A DNA stretch of 64,000 bases from Marinobacter fonticola (GCF_008122265.1 NZ_CP043042.1:2480001-2544000), one strand, 5' to 3'. Positions 27,253-37,378 are shown, counted from the stretch's first letter. The notes: generated from the sequence alone by a model not told the origin. Made by a program: numbers and translations.

Positions 27253-27792
27253 ATGCCGAAAAGGTTCATCAAGCGTTATATGCCAAGGCCGGAGAAGATC
27301 AGGGACATGAAATCCCTGCGTTTTCTTGGCGACGTATTGCATGAACCCAATCTCTGGCACATCAACCGTCACGCCGTTTGCAGGGCCTTCCTGATCGGGA
27401 TTTTCCTATGCTTCATCCCGATACCCTTCCAGATGGTCGCAGCCGGTTTCTTCGCTATCTGGTTTAACGCCAATCTGCCACTTTCTGTCGCGCTGGTCTG
27501 GATTAGCAACCCGCTGACGATGCCGCCCATTTTTTACTTCAACTATAAGGTGGGCGCCTGGCTATTGGGTCGCCCGGTGCTGGATTTCGAGTTTCACCTA
27601 TCTTGGGGCTGGCTGAGCAGTCGGCTGATCGATATCGGCGTTCCACTTTACGTCGGCTCGGTCGTTCTCGGCGTGCTATCGGCCTGCGTCAGCTATCTCG
27701 TCATTCAGTTCCTATGGCGGCGCAAGGTGCGGTCGGACTGGCGCAAGCGGCGGGGCATACGTCAAGGCACCCGCTCGCTCGGTCACCGGTAA
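27253..27792 (+). CDS. DUF2062 family membrane protein
   Basis: The 179-residue protein (from ATG 27253) has a basic N-terminus and three hydrophobic segments, with the family hallmark FIPIPFQMVAAGFFAIWF and ISNPLTMPPIFYFNY. An alternative GTG at 27220 would add eleven residues. The family is widespread and its role unsettled. It runs divergently from comEC, whose start is only 65 bases away, and converges on lolD with no gap at all, the two stop codons being adjacent. Confidence 0.88.
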   Translation: MPKRFIKRYMPRPEKIRDMKSLRFLGDVLHEPNLWHINRHAVCRAFLIGIFLCFIPIPFQMVAAGFFAIWFNANLPLSVALVWISNPLTMPPIFYFNYKVGAWLLGRPVLDFEFHLSWGWLSSRLIDIGVPLYVGSVVLGVLSACVSYLVIQFLWRRKVRSDWRKRRGIRQGTRSLGHR

Positions 27793-28503
27793 TCAGGCAT
27801 CCTCTACCAAGCGTCCCTCTTCCAGTCTGAGAACGCGGCCCAAACGGTGGGCCATATCAATGTCGTGAGTGACCACCACAAAGGCGATACCGATCTGGTC
27901 CCGCAATGACTCGATCAGACCCTGGACCTCCCGCGCGGTTTGTTCGTCGAGGTTGCCCGTGGGCTCGTCCATCAGCACACACTCCGGCTCGTTCACCAGC
28001 GCTCGGGCGATGGCCACCCGCTGACGCTCTCCCCCGGATAGCTCGCCAGGCTTGTGGTCCAGCCGTGCGCCGAGCTTTACGCGCTCCAGGATTTCCCGGG
28101 CTTTGACGCGTGCAGACGCCATCGATTCCCCTGCCAACGCGCAAGGCATCATCACGTTCTCCAATGCTGTGAACTCTGGCAACAAGTGATGAAATTGATA
28201 GACGAAACCGAGCTGACGGTTACGAAACTTGGCCCGCCCCTTTTCACGCAAGTTGTGAATATCCACGCCGCAGATGGAGATATGCCCGGAGGATGGCTTG
28301 TCGAGGCCGCCCAATAGATTCAGCAGGGTCGTTTTGCCGGCACCACTGCTACCGACGATGGCAACGGTCTCGCCAGCGGAAACCTCGAGGGAAATACTGG
28401 AAAAAATCGTGAGCTCCGCCGGCCCCTGACGGTACGTGCGGGTAATTTCGCGACAGTCGATGACCAGGGGCTTGCCTTCGAGAGTCTGGGCAGCATTACT
28501 CAT
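27793..28503 (-). CDS. lolD: Lipoprotein-releasing system ATP-binding protein
   Basis: The 236-residue ATPase powers release of lipoproteins from the inner membrane to LolA. Walker A VGSSGAGKTTLLN, signature LSGGERQRVAIARAL and Walker B CVLMDEPTGNLD are present, and the LolD/FtsE-type HHLLPEFTALENV follows the Q-loop. ATG 28503 overlaps the permease stop by eight bases, so this start is preferred over a longer frame to 28650. Confidence 0.95.
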   Translation of the reverse strand: MSNAAQTLEGKPLVIDCREITRTYRQGPAELTIFSSISLEVSAGETVAIVGSSGAGKTTLLNLLGGLDKPSSGHISICGVDIHNLREKGRAKFRNRQLGFVYQFHHLLPEFTALENVMMPCALAGESMASARVKAREILERVKLGARLDHKPGELSGGERQRVAIARALVNEPECVLMDEPTGNLDEQTAREVQGLIESLRDQIGIAFVVVTHDIDMAHRLGRVLRLEEGRLVEDA

Positions 28504-29737
28504 AACGCAGGGCCTCCGCCGGATCGACACGGGATGCTCGCCATGCCGGATAGATGGTTGCAAGCAGGGCCATAACCAGACCCGAACCGCTGATGATGAA
28601 GACATCGTTCCATTGGAGCTGGGAAGGCAGATAGCTGATGAAATAGACATCGGGACTGAGGAACGTTATTCCCAATACGCCCTCGACCCAACTGATAATT
28701 GCACTGATGTTTTCCGCGCCCAGAATGCCGAGGATAGTGCCCACAAGCACACCCGAAACCCCGATAATCGCGCCCTGAACGATGAAAATCCGCATGATGC
28801 GTCCGGGCGTTGCGCCCATCGTACGCAGGATCGCAATGTCCGCAGTTTTGTCGGTAACCACCATGACGAGCGTGGATACGACGTTAAAGGCCGCCACCGC
28901 CACGATAAACATCAACAGCAGACCTATCATGGTCTTTTCCATGCGTATCGCCTGGAACAAGTTGCCGTGGGTACGCGTCCAGTCTGACACGTAATAGCGA
29001 CCGCCCAGCCCACGCGCCACCTTTTCGGCCACCCGCGGCGCTTTGAACAAGTCGTCGACCAACAGGCGCACTCCCTGGGCCTTGCCGCCCGTACGCATCA
29101 ATTTAGCGGCATCGTCCATGTGGATCAGCGTATAGCTACCATCGAGTTCGGCACCGACGCTGAAAATCCCCTTAACGGTGAAACGCTTCAGCCGCGGCAA
29201 TACACCCGCCGGCGTGATCGACGCTTCCGGCAGCACCACCGTGACCTTGTCGCCGATCTGCAACCGCAGGCTGGCCGCGAGCAGCCGCCCCACGATAATA
29301 CCGAATTCGCCAGAACGCAGGTCCTCCAGCGAGCCTTGTTCCATGTGGTTTTCGATGATAGATACCTGACGCTCTTCGTCCGGCAGAATACCGTTGAGCA
29401 TCACGCCGTGGACGTTGCCGGAACCGGTCACCATTCCCTGTCCCTGAATAAAAGGCGCAGCGGCAATAACGTCAGGCGTTTCCGTCGCCTTTTGATCGAT
29501 ACGCTGCCAATCGTCAACCGTGCTTTGGCCTTGAATGGTCGCATGGGGCACCATACCCAGAATGCGCTGCTGCAGCTCGCGATCGAAACCGTTCATAACC
29601 GATAGCACGATGATCAGCAGGGCCACGCCCAGCATGAGCCCCAAGATCGAGGTCAGGGAAATAAATGAAATAAAATGATTGCGCCGTTTGGCTGCGGTAT
29701 AACGCAGTCCAATGGAAAAAGATAAGGGCTTGAACAT
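28496..29737 (-). CDS. lolC: Lipoprotein-releasing ABC permease LolC/LolF type
   Basis: The 413-residue permease has an N-terminal helix (about 25-47), a large periplasmic domain and three C-terminal helices in the FtsX fold. The periplasmic domain includes a Hook-like loop (PEASITPAGVLPRLKRF) of the kind LolC uses to hold LolA. Only one permease gene accompanies lolD, whereas E. coli has lolC, lolD and lolE together. It may therefore be a LolF-type permease that acts as a homodimer, or lolE may lie elsewhere. Confidence 0.88.
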   Translation of the reverse strand: MFKPLSFSIGLRYTAAKRRNHFISFISLTSILGLMLGVALLIIVLSVMNGFDRELQQRILGMVPHATIQGQSTVDDWQRIDQKATETPDVIAAAPFIQGQGMVTGSGNVHGVMLNGILPDEERQVSIIENHMEQGSLEDLRSGEFGIIVGRLLAASLRLQIGDKVTVVLPEASITPAGVLPRLKRFTVKGIFSVGAELDGSYTLIHMDDAAKLMRTGGKAQGVRLLVDDLFKAPRVAEKVARGLGGRYYVSDWTRTHGNLFQAIRMEKTMIGLLLMFIVAVAAFNVVSTLVMVVTDKTADIAILRTMGATPGRIMRIFIVQGAIIGVSGVLVGTILGILGAENISAIISWVEGVLGITFLSPDVYFISYLPSQLQWNDVFIISGSGLVMALLATIYPAWRASRVDPAEALRYE

Positions 29738-29876
29738 GTATGAGGGCCTACCGCTTCCCTGAAGTCGATCACGCAGCGTCCCTCTAGGGGCCGATCTGCT
29801 GTTAAACTTGCTCTATCCACGCGCAGTTCATTTGCGCAAAAAACACCTTGCTGACGAGGCGTTCAGGAGTATTGAG

Positions 29877-30473
29877 ATGGTTCCGAACCCCACTGAAGAC
29901 CGGCGTGATTATTTCAGGATCCACGACAGAATCGGTCTTGAATTCCAGCCAATCGACGACAGCAAGGCTGGTTTCCCCGGCGATCCGTTTGACGACCACG
30001 AGCTGGCGCCACTCCACGACGAACTGAGACGCATCGATCAGGATGTCCGCAACCAACTGGCAAGTCTGGCCGAGAGAGACCGCCTACTCGCCAACCTGAT
30101 GAAATCCTTTAACACCAAGGTCGACACTTTGGCGCGCATTATGGCCTTTGAGCAAAATCCGTTGCAACCGAACCAGTGGTATGAAGCCACCGTCAGTGAA
30201 GGCGGGATTGCCTTCCCCAGCGACGACGACAAGCTGTGCGTCGGAAGCCACCTCGCCCTACGCTTGACCTTGCCACCCGAGCTTTTCCGTCCGCAAGGTA
30301 CCGCCGAAATTGTGTCCATCAGCGAAGGCGCCGACAATCGACGCTGGTTGCATACCGAATTCCGTGCCCTCGATGACGCCGACCGGCAGCAGATCGCTCG
30401 CCATATCATGCGCTGGCAGATTCGCCAGCGCCAGCGCGAGAGCGGTGACAATTCCGTTACGGATACCCGCTAA
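29877..30473 (+). CDS. PilZ-domain protein
   Basis: The 198-residue protein (ATG 29877, AGGAG upstream) opens with RRDYFR, the RxxxR half of the PilZ c-di-GMP site, at residues 9-14, followed by a helical middle region (about 45-90) and a C-terminal half (from WYEATVSEGGIAF) that resembles the PilZ beta-barrel: the D-x-S-x-x-G half-site is replaced by TVSEGG. Binding of c-di-GMP is therefore plausible but not certain. Neighbours give no hint of its partner. Confidence 0.75.
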   Translation: MVPNPTEDRRDYFRIHDRIGLEFQPIDDSKAGFPGDPFDDHELAPLHDELRRIDQDVRNQLASLAERDRLLANLMKSFNTKVDTLARIMAFEQNPLQPNQWYEATVSEGGIAFPSDDDKLCVGSHLALRLTLPPELFRPQGTAEIVSISEGADNRRWLHTEFRALDDADRQQIARHIMRWQIRQRQRESGDNSVTDTR

Positions 30474-30696
30474 ACCGTTACCTCAGCAATATTCCCTTGG
30501 AACATAACCTGTAGTAGTGTTTGACCGATAATAAATTTACGTAACCAAAACAACGCTTAGCAGCTGTTACCCGATGAGTTTCCAAGCGCTTGGGCGTCAA
30601 TGAACACAGGTCCACGCCAAATAACCTCTGTTAAGCCCACGGTGTGCCAACAGGCTGATGCTTTAAGTAAAACGGCTATTGCCGAAAGGCGCTAAT

Positions 30697-30725
30697 CATT
30701 GAAAGACTTTTGACCATTGAAAGAC
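30697..30725 (+). repeat. Tandem 18-bp imperfect repeat before the small exported protein gene
   Basis: CATTGAAAGAC occurs at 30697-30707 and again at 30715-30725, a period of 18 bases. The second copy ends immediately before ATG 30727, so it provides the GAAAGA that may serve as ribosome binding site. Confidence 0.6.
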
Positions 30726-30726
30726 G

Positions 30727-31095
30727 ATGACCACGAAGGTGTACCGTGTCATGAAAACTCAAAAAAAGGCTGAAAACCGCACGCTTCGACCGTCCTTTTT
30801 TCAGCGAATGGGCTGCGCGCTGCTGATGGGTGGTTTGATGATGACCGGCGCATGGTCTGTCCATGCCGACGAACTCCGAACGCCGGTGATGCAACAAGGC
30901 GCCGAGCGCGACTCGGTGTCCCTGCCGCGCCACGGCCAAACCCAGGATCAGGTGCGCACATCGTTCGGCCAACCCCAGGGTATCAAGGGCCCCGTGGGCC
31001 AGCCACCGATAACGCAGTGGCTCTACAACGATTTTGTCGTCTATTTCGAGTACGACCACGTAGTTCATGCAGTAATGAAGCCCGAATCACGCTGA
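30727..31095 (+). CDS. Small exported protein with BamE/SmpA-like C-terminus
   Basis: The 122-residue product has a signal peptide (hydrophobic segment about 28-44, cleavage near VHA-DEL). The mature part contains GQTQDQVRTSFGQP followed by W-L-Y-N-D-F-V-V-Y-F-E, a pattern like the SmpA/OmlA (BamE) fold, in which G-x-T-x-x-x-V-x-x-x-x-G-x-P precedes a W-x-Y motif. A second Met at codon 9 is an alternative start. It precedes the agmatine operon by 76 bases; no link to it is evident. The lack of a lipobox Cys distinguishes it from true BamE. Confidence 0.7.
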   Translation: MTTKVYRVMKTQKKAENRTLRPSFFQRMGCALLMGGLMMTGAWSVHADELRTPVMQQGAERDSVSLPRHGQTQDQVRTSFGQPQGIKGPVGQPPITQWLYNDFVVYFEYDHVVHAVMKPESR

Positions 31096-31171
31096 AGGCC
31101 GCCACGAATAGACGTTCGTACTCAAAGCAGAGACCGGGCCAGGCCTACCCATGGATATAGGTGAGTAAATT

Positions 31172-32224
31172 TTGAGCACATCCCGCCGAATGCCTGCTGA
31201 ATGGGCGCCGCAAAGCGCAGTCATGTTGACCTGGCCTCACGGGGGGACCGACTGGCTGGATAGCCTCGGCGACGTGGAACGGGTTTTCGAAACAATCGCT
31301 CGGGCTGTGCTGCGCTTCGAACATCTGCTTCTAAGCTGCGAGGATGCCAGCCGGTTAACAACGCTGACGGCATCCCTCAACCAATGGGCGGATAACGGCG
31401 GCTATCCCGGCCGCGTCTACAGCGTCAACGCCCCGGCTAACGATACCTGGGCCCGTGACCATGGCCCGATTGCCATCGACGCTGCCGGCCAAACTGAGCT
31501 GCTGGATTTTCGTTTCAATGCGTGGGGCGACAAGTTTGCCTGGGACAAGGACGATGCCTTGAACCGCCATCTCCACGAAGCCGGAGCCTTCGGCAGCACG
31601 CAACTGACGACGGTAGACCTCGTTCTGGAAGGTGGATCGATCGAATCCGACGGAATGGGCACCATTCTGACCACCAGCGAGTGCCTGCTTGCGACAACTC
31701 GAAACCCCGGCTTTGACCGTGCCGAGATCGAAAGCAAGCTGAAAGAAACCCTAGGGGCCGAGCGTGTGCTCTGGCTCAACCACGGATACCTGGCCGGCGA
31801 CGATACCGATAGCCATATCGATACCTTGGCCCGCTTTTGCGCGCCTGACCACATCTGCTACGTGCGCTGCAATGACGAAGGCGATGAGCATTACGCTGCC
31901 CTGCGCGCCATGGAAGCCGAGCTCGAGCAATTTAGACGCGCCGACGACACGCCCTACCGCCTGACAGCACTGCCCTGGCCCGATCCCTGTTACGGTGAAG
32001 AGGGTGAGCGTCTGCCGGCTACCTATGCCAATTTCCTGATCATCAATGGCGCCGTGCTTTTTCCGGTTTACGACGTACCCCAGGACGACGAAGCTGTCCG
32101 CATTGCCGGCACCCTCTTTCCCGACCGGGAAATCGTACCCATCGATTGCCGCCCTCTCATCCACCAGCACGGCAGCCTGCATTGCGTGACCATGCAGCTG
32201 CCCACGGGGGTTGTTAACCCATGA
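31172..32224 (+). CDS. aguA: Agmatine deiminase
   Basis: The 350-residue enzyme converts agmatine to N-carbamoylputrescine and ammonia. It belongs to the peptidylarginine-deiminase-like family: MPAEWAPQSAVMLTWPH at the start, NDTWARDHGPI in the middle and the nucleophile in HGSLHCVT, Cys338. The start is a TTG at 31172 with AGGTGAG eight bases upstream; ATG 31190 is possible. Its stop overlaps the aguB start (ATGA), so the two are coupled. Confidence 0.95.
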   Translation: MSTSRRMPAEWAPQSAVMLTWPHGGTDWLDSLGDVERVFETIARAVLRFEHLLLSCEDASRLTTLTASLNQWADNGGYPGRVYSVNAPANDTWARDHGPIAIDAAGQTELLDFRFNAWGDKFAWDKDDALNRHLHEAGAFGSTQLTTVDLVLEGGSIESDGMGTILTTSECLLATTRNPGFDRAEIESKLKETLGAERVLWLNHGYLAGDDTDSHIDTLARFCAPDHICYVRCNDEGDEHYAALRAMEAELEQFRRADDTPYRLTALPWPDPCYGEEGERLPATYANFLIINGAVLFPVYDVPQDDEAVRIAGTLFPDREIVPIDCRPLIHQHGSLHCVTMQLPTGVVNP

Positions 32225-33135
32225 GCGATAAGCGCGAACTCAAGGTTGCCGCTATCCAGCAGACCTGTAGCCACGATAAATCCGTCAGTCTGGCCACCTC
32301 TGAACGGCTGGTCCGCGAAGCAGCGGGCAACGGCGCGCAGTTGATTGTCCTGCAGGAACTGCACGCCACGCTCTATTTTTGCCAAACCGAGGACGTCGCC
32401 GTATTCGAACTGGCCGAACCGATTCCCGGGCCCACCTCGGAACACCTGAGCGCGCTGGCCAAAGAGCTTGGGGTCGTGCTGGTGGGTTCGATTTTCGAGC
32501 GTCGCATGAACGGCGTATACCACAATACCGCGGTCGTTTTCGAAACGGACGGAACCCTGGCCGGCCTCTACCGCAAAATGCACATCCCGGACGACCCGGG
32601 CTTCTACGAGAAATTCTACTTCACGCCGGGAGATGCCACGTTCAACAGTGGAGAAAACGGTTTCACCCCGGTCCGAACTTCGGTCGGCACCCTCGGCTTA
32701 CTGGTGTGCTGGGACCAATGGTACCCCGAGGCAGCCCGGCTAATGGCTCTGGCCGGCGCTGAATTGCTGATTTATCCCACCGCTATCGGCTGGGACGTCA
32801 CCGACGAGCCCGACGAACAGGCCCGTCAACTTGAAGCTTGGGTAACCGTTCAACGGGGGCACGCCGTCGCGAACAACTTGCCGGTCATTGCACCCAACCG
32901 GGTCGGTACCGAGCCGCACCCCGAAGGCATTGGCGAAGGCATTCGCTTTTGGGGAAACAGCTTCGTGTGCGGTCCGCAGGGGGAGTTCCTGGCGCGCGCC
33001 AACGACGCCGACGAAGGCGTACTCTACGCCACTATCGACCGCGACCGCAGCGAGAACATCCGCCGTATCTGGCCGCACTTCCGTGATCGCCGGATTGATG
33101 CCTACGGTGAAATACTGCGCCGGGTCAGGGACTGA
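32221..33135 (+). CDS. aguB: N-carbamoylputrescine amidase
   Basis: The 304-residue enzyme hydrolyses N-carbamoylputrescine to putrescine, CO2 and ammonia. It is a nitrilase-fold protein with the Glu-Lys-Cys triad visible: LQELHAT, YRKMHIPDDPGFYEKFYF and LLVCWDQWYPEAAR with Cys163. With aguA it forms the agmatine-to-putrescine branch of arginine and polyamine metabolism. The MoxR gene follows after seven bases. Confidence 0.95.
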   Translation: MSDKRELKVAAIQQTCSHDKSVSLATSERLVREAAGNGAQLIVLQELHATLYFCQTEDVAVFELAEPIPGPTSEHLSALAKELGVVLVGSIFERRMNGVYHNTAVVFETDGTLAGLYRKMHIPDDPGFYEKFYFTPGDATFNSGENGFTPVRTSVGTLGLLVCWDQWYPEAARLMALAGAELLIYPTAIGWDVTDEPDEQARQLEAWVTVQRGHAVANNLPVIAPNRVGTEPHPEGIGEGIRFWGNSFVCGPQGEFLARANDADEGVLYATIDRDRSENIRRIWPHFRDRRIDAYGEILRRVRD

Positions 33136-33142
33136 TTCCGCC

Positions 33143-34054
33143 ATGAAAAAGTTGATCGACGCCACGGTTGAACGGCTCAACGCGATCCTTCTCGGCAAGG
33201 ATCACCAGGTTCGCCTTGCAGTGTGCTGTTTGCTGGCCCGAGGCCACCTGTTGATTGAAGATATTCCCGGCATGGGCAAGACCACCTTATCCCACGCCAT
33301 TGCCCGGATCATGGATCTAAGCTACACGCGCATTCAGTTTACCAACGACCTGCTTCCAGCCGACGTGCTGGGTTTTTCCATGTACGACAAAGAGGCCGGC
33401 AGTCTGATCTTCCATCCTGGGCCCATTTTTTCCGAGGTTGTGCTGGCCGATGAAATCAATCGCGCCTCTCCCCGCACGCAGAGCGCGTTGCTGGAAGCCA
33501 TGGAAGAACGACAGGTGTCGATCGAAGGCGAAACCCGCCCGTTGCCCTCGACGTTTTTCGTCATCGCCACCCAGAATCCGCTGGAACAGGGCGGTACCTA
33601 TCCCCTGCCGGAATCCCAGCTTGACCGTTTCCTGATGCGCATCGAACTCGGTTATCCCGACCCTCGGGCGGAGCGGGAATTGCTGGAAGGCACCGATCGA
33701 CGCAGCCTGATACAGGCACTCAGCCCGCTGGTCAGCAGCGACGACCTGCAAGCACTGCAGCAAAGTGTCGAGCGAGTCAGCACCAGCGCTGCCCTGCTCG
33801 ACTATGTGCAACGCCTACTGCAACAGAGCCGGCGTATGCCTGGCGTCCTCTATGGTCTGTCACCTCGCGCCGGTTTGGGGCTAATCAGAGCAGCCAAAGC
33901 TTGGGCATTAATGGATGGCAGGCATCATGTCCTACCGGACGATATACAGGCGGTACTGCCGCCGGTAGCACGCCACCGGCTGGAGCAAGGCGAAACGCGC
34001 CAAAGTCTGCAGCGCGTCCAGCTTCTGCTGGAACAGGTTTCGGTTCTGGCCTAG
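33143..34054 (+). CDS. MoxR-family AAA ATPase
   Basis: The 303-residue AAA+ protein (ATG 33143) has P-loop EDIPGMGKTT, Walker B VVLADEINRA, sensor ATQNPLEQGGTYPLPESQLDRF and arginine-rich C-terminal lid. MoxR ATPases act as chaperones for metal-dependent or envelope proteins and normally stand beside DUF58 and von Willebrand A genes, none of which follows. The TAG stop is part of a short CTAGTGTGCCG sequence repeated near 48.6 kb. It starts seven bases after aguB and is probably cotranscribed with it. Confidence 0.92.
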   Translation: MKKLIDATVERLNAILLGKDHQVRLAVCCLLARGHLLIEDIPGMGKTTLSHAIARIMDLSYTRIQFTNDLLPADVLGFSMYDKEAGSLIFHPGPIFSEVVLADEINRASPRTQSALLEAMEERQVSIEGETRPLPSTFFVIATQNPLEQGGTYPLPESQLDRFLMRIELGYPDPRAERELLEGTDRRSLIQALSPLVSSDDLQALQQSVERVSTSAALLDYVQRLLQQSRRMPGVLYGLSPRAGLGLIRAAKAWALMDGRHHVLPDDIQAVLPPVARHRLEQGETRQSLQRVQLLLEQVSVLA

Positions 34055-34272
34055 TGTGCCGCACGGCATACCAGTGACCCGCCGGGTGTTTCAGCGCTTG
34101 AAATCGAGGCTTTCGTCGTCATATCCGCCTATCCGATCATGTCACGGAACGACGTCATCATAGCCCGGCGCAATAAAACAGATTAGGCCAAACAATTCGG
34201 GCTAGGCACAGGATCATGGTATTCTCGCCGGCATTTACAGAACGGGTGGCGCGTCCTGGCAACCACCCGTGA

Positions 34273-35253
<981 letters not shown>

Positions 35254-35258
35254 CCGCC

Positions 35259-35292
35259 GCCATCGCCCGCACCGACCGGTTCGGGCGATGGC
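35259..35292 (+). terminator. Stem-loop after trxB
   Basis: GCCATCGCCCG (35259-35269) and CGGGCGATGGC (35282-35292) form a perfect 11-base-pair stem with a 12-base loop just after the trxB stop. No T-run follows, so it is a weak intrinsic terminator or an mRNA-protecting 3' structure. Confidence 0.55.
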
Positions 35293-35513
35293 ATGCTCAC
35301 TCTGCCGTGTGTCTTTTCCTACCGCATGCTACGCTTTGACCAAACGAAAGCGCCTCTGAACCGGTCCGAGCCCCCTTTTGCCGGTCCCAGCACTTGCAGA
35401 GCGCGGGCCTACTGGGCGCGGCCATCGCCGCTGAAAGCCGCGACGCGGAACGTGCCTGGCTCACAGGGGCATTCAGCAACTCCACGGCATGCCAAGGAAT
35501 ATCCGAACCAACA

Positions 35514-36230
35514 ATGACCTCTTTGCCCTGGCTTGATCCCGACGAACTCTGGTTTCCCTCGCCTGAGGAGGCACTGGAGGAGCCGGACGGCTTGCTCGCG
35601 ATCGGTGGAGACCTAGCCCCCGAACGCCTCGAATTGGCGTATCGCAACGGAATATTCCCATGGTTTAGCGAGGAACAACCGATCCTCTGGTGGTCCCCTA
35701 ACCCCCGCTGTGTGCTGTTTCCGGGCGAAGTTCATATTTCCCGGCGCCTAAAGCGCACGTTGAATCAGGGTCAATTCAAGATCACCATCGACCGGGATTT
35801 CGCCGGTGTGATTCGCGGGTGCGCCGAAGTACGCGAGGAAGGCACCTGGATTACCAATGAAATGGAGCAGGCGTACCGCAAGCTTCACCGCCGCGGTAAC
35901 GCCCATTCTTTCGAAGCCTGGAATAGCGAGGGCCAGCTGGTGGCCGGGCTCTATGGTGTGGGTATCGGCTGCTGTTTTTTTGGCGAATCGATGTTCACCC
36001 GGGAGGATAATGCCTCCAAAGTGGTTTTCGCCCACGTCGCCCTCCAGCTCGAGCGCTGGGGTTATGCCATGATGGACTGCCAAGTGGAAAACGGCCACTT
36101 GATCAGCCTCGGTGCACGATGTATTCCTCGCTCCCAATTTTTAACTATACTGTGGAATAACATCGATAAAACGCCCAGACACCGCTCCTGGACAATGGAT
36201 CTTTCCTGGTCCGGCAGCGACGTTGAGTGA
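35514..36230 (+). CDS. aat: Leucyl/phenylalanyl-tRNA-protein transferase
   Basis: The 238-residue enzyme transfers Leu or Phe from tRNA to proteins with N-terminal Lys or Arg, marking them for ClpS/ClpAP. The motif GLLAIGGDL, YRNGIFPWFSEEQPILWWSPNPR and HSFEAWN are typical. ATG 35514 is preferred, since the longer frame to 35394 has no site and adds sequence foreign to the family. bpt follows 12 bases downstream. Confidence 0.95.
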   Translation: MTSLPWLDPDELWFPSPEEALEEPDGLLAIGGDLAPERLELAYRNGIFPWFSEEQPILWWSPNPRCVLFPGEVHISRRLKRTLNQGQFKITIDRDFAGVIRGCAEVREEGTWITNEMEQAYRKLHRRGNAHSFEAWNSEGQLVAGLYGVGIGCCFFGESMFTREDNASKVVFAHVALQLERWGYAMMDCQVENGHLISLGARCIPRSQFLTILWNNIDKTPRHRSWTMDLSWSGSDVE

Positions 36231-36242
36231 GAGGTGTCACTG

Positions 36243-36959
36243 ATGAGCAGCCTCAAAACGCTGGTTTTCTTCGCCACACCACCGCACGACTGCAGCTATC
36301 TGCCAGACCGCGAGGCGACCACCATGTTCGTGGACCCACGAGCGCATGTGGACAAGCGCCTCTACAGTCAGCTCACAGCGCTCGGTTTCCGGCGCAGCGG
36401 ATCTCACTACTACCGTCCCCACTGCGAAACCTGTAACGCCTGCATTCCAGTAAGACTGAATGCGGAAAAATTCATCCCCAACCGGTCGCAGCGGCGGGTC
36501 TGGAAACGTAACGACGACTTGTCGTTCCGGGTCTCTCCGGCACGCTTCCAGGAAAACTACTATCAGCTTTATGCCCGTTATATCGAAGAGCGCCACTTCG
36601 ACGGCGATATGTACCCGCCTTCCCGGGAACAGTTCACTTCATTCCTCGTAGAGGGCGCCAACCAAAGTGAGTTCCTCGAAATGTGGCACGACGAACGGCT
36701 TATCGGCCTTGCGGTGGTAGACGCTCTGGATGACGGCCTATCAGCCATCTACACGCTATTCGATCCGGACGAGGATGAGCGTGGTCTTGGCACGCTGGCC
36801 ATTCTTTGGCAAATTGAGGAGGCCAAGCGGCGTAGACTTCCTTATCTTTACCTGGGTTACTGGATCCGTGAGTGCCGCAAGATGAACTACAAGGCTCGCT
36901 TCAAACCCCTCGAAGCCCTAATTGGCGGCCACTGGCAGCAACTTATCGCCAGCGGTTAG
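36243..36959 (+). CDS. bpt: Aspartate/glutamate leucyltransferase
   Basis: The 238-residue protein of the Bpt/Ate1 family adds Leu to proteins with N-terminal Asp or Glu, extending the N-degron pathway. Cys-containing CSYLP near the N-terminus, the CxxCxPVR-type motif (CNACIPVRL), and YLGYWI near the C-terminus are present. GAGAGG precedes ATG 36243 (a GTG at 36234 is the alternative). E. coli lacks this gene; Vibrio and pseudomonads have it. Together with aat, clpS and clpA it makes a complete local set for tertiary and secondary N-degrons. Confidence 0.94.
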   Translation: MSSLKTLVFFATPPHDCSYLPDREATTMFVDPRAHVDKRLYSQLTALGFRRSGSHYYRPHCETCNACIPVRLNAEKFIPNRSQRRVWKRNDDLSFRVSPARFQENYYQLYARYIEERHFDGDMYPPSREQFTSFLVEGANQSEFLEMWHDERLIGLAVVDALDDGLSAIYTLFDPDEDERGLGTLAILWQIEEAKRRRLPYLYLGYWIRECRKMNYKARFKPLEALIGGHWQQLIASG

Positions 36960-37159
36960 GCGCCACCGACCTACGCACCAGCACCTTCGGTATTTATCGG
37001 GTGTCTGCTTTTGCTATACGCTCATAATTCAGGCAGAATTGCGCACATTTATACGACCGGCACCGGTAATGGCTTGATTTTTACCGGCGCCGACCCGATG
37101 TAATAGGTTCACGACCATTACGCCCAAGACATACATTAAAATTGTGAGGTTTCTACTGA

Positions 37160-37378
37160 ATGGCAAAAGCTGATGTCATTGAAATGGAAGGCGTCATTGT
37201 CGATACCCTTCCGAACACCATGTTCCGCGTCGAGCTGGCCAACGGCCATGTCGTTACCGCACACATCTCTGGCAAGATGCGCAAGAACTACATTCGCATC
37301 CTGACTGGCGACAAGGTCAAGGTTGAGCTGACTCCCTACGACCTGAGCAAGGGCCGCATCGTTTATCGCGCCCGTTAA
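37160..37378 (+). CDS. infA: Translation initiation factor IF-1
   Basis: The 72-residue protein is a single S1-type OB fold with the family landmarks [17 protein letters not shown] and [19 protein letters not shown], identical in length to E. coli IF-1. It stands alone, 200 bases after bpt, with its own terminator downstream, and converges on clpA. Confidence 0.98.
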   Translation: MAKADVIEMEGVIVDTLPNTMFRVELANGHVVTAHISGKMRKNYIRILTGDKVKVELTPYDLSKGRIVYRAR

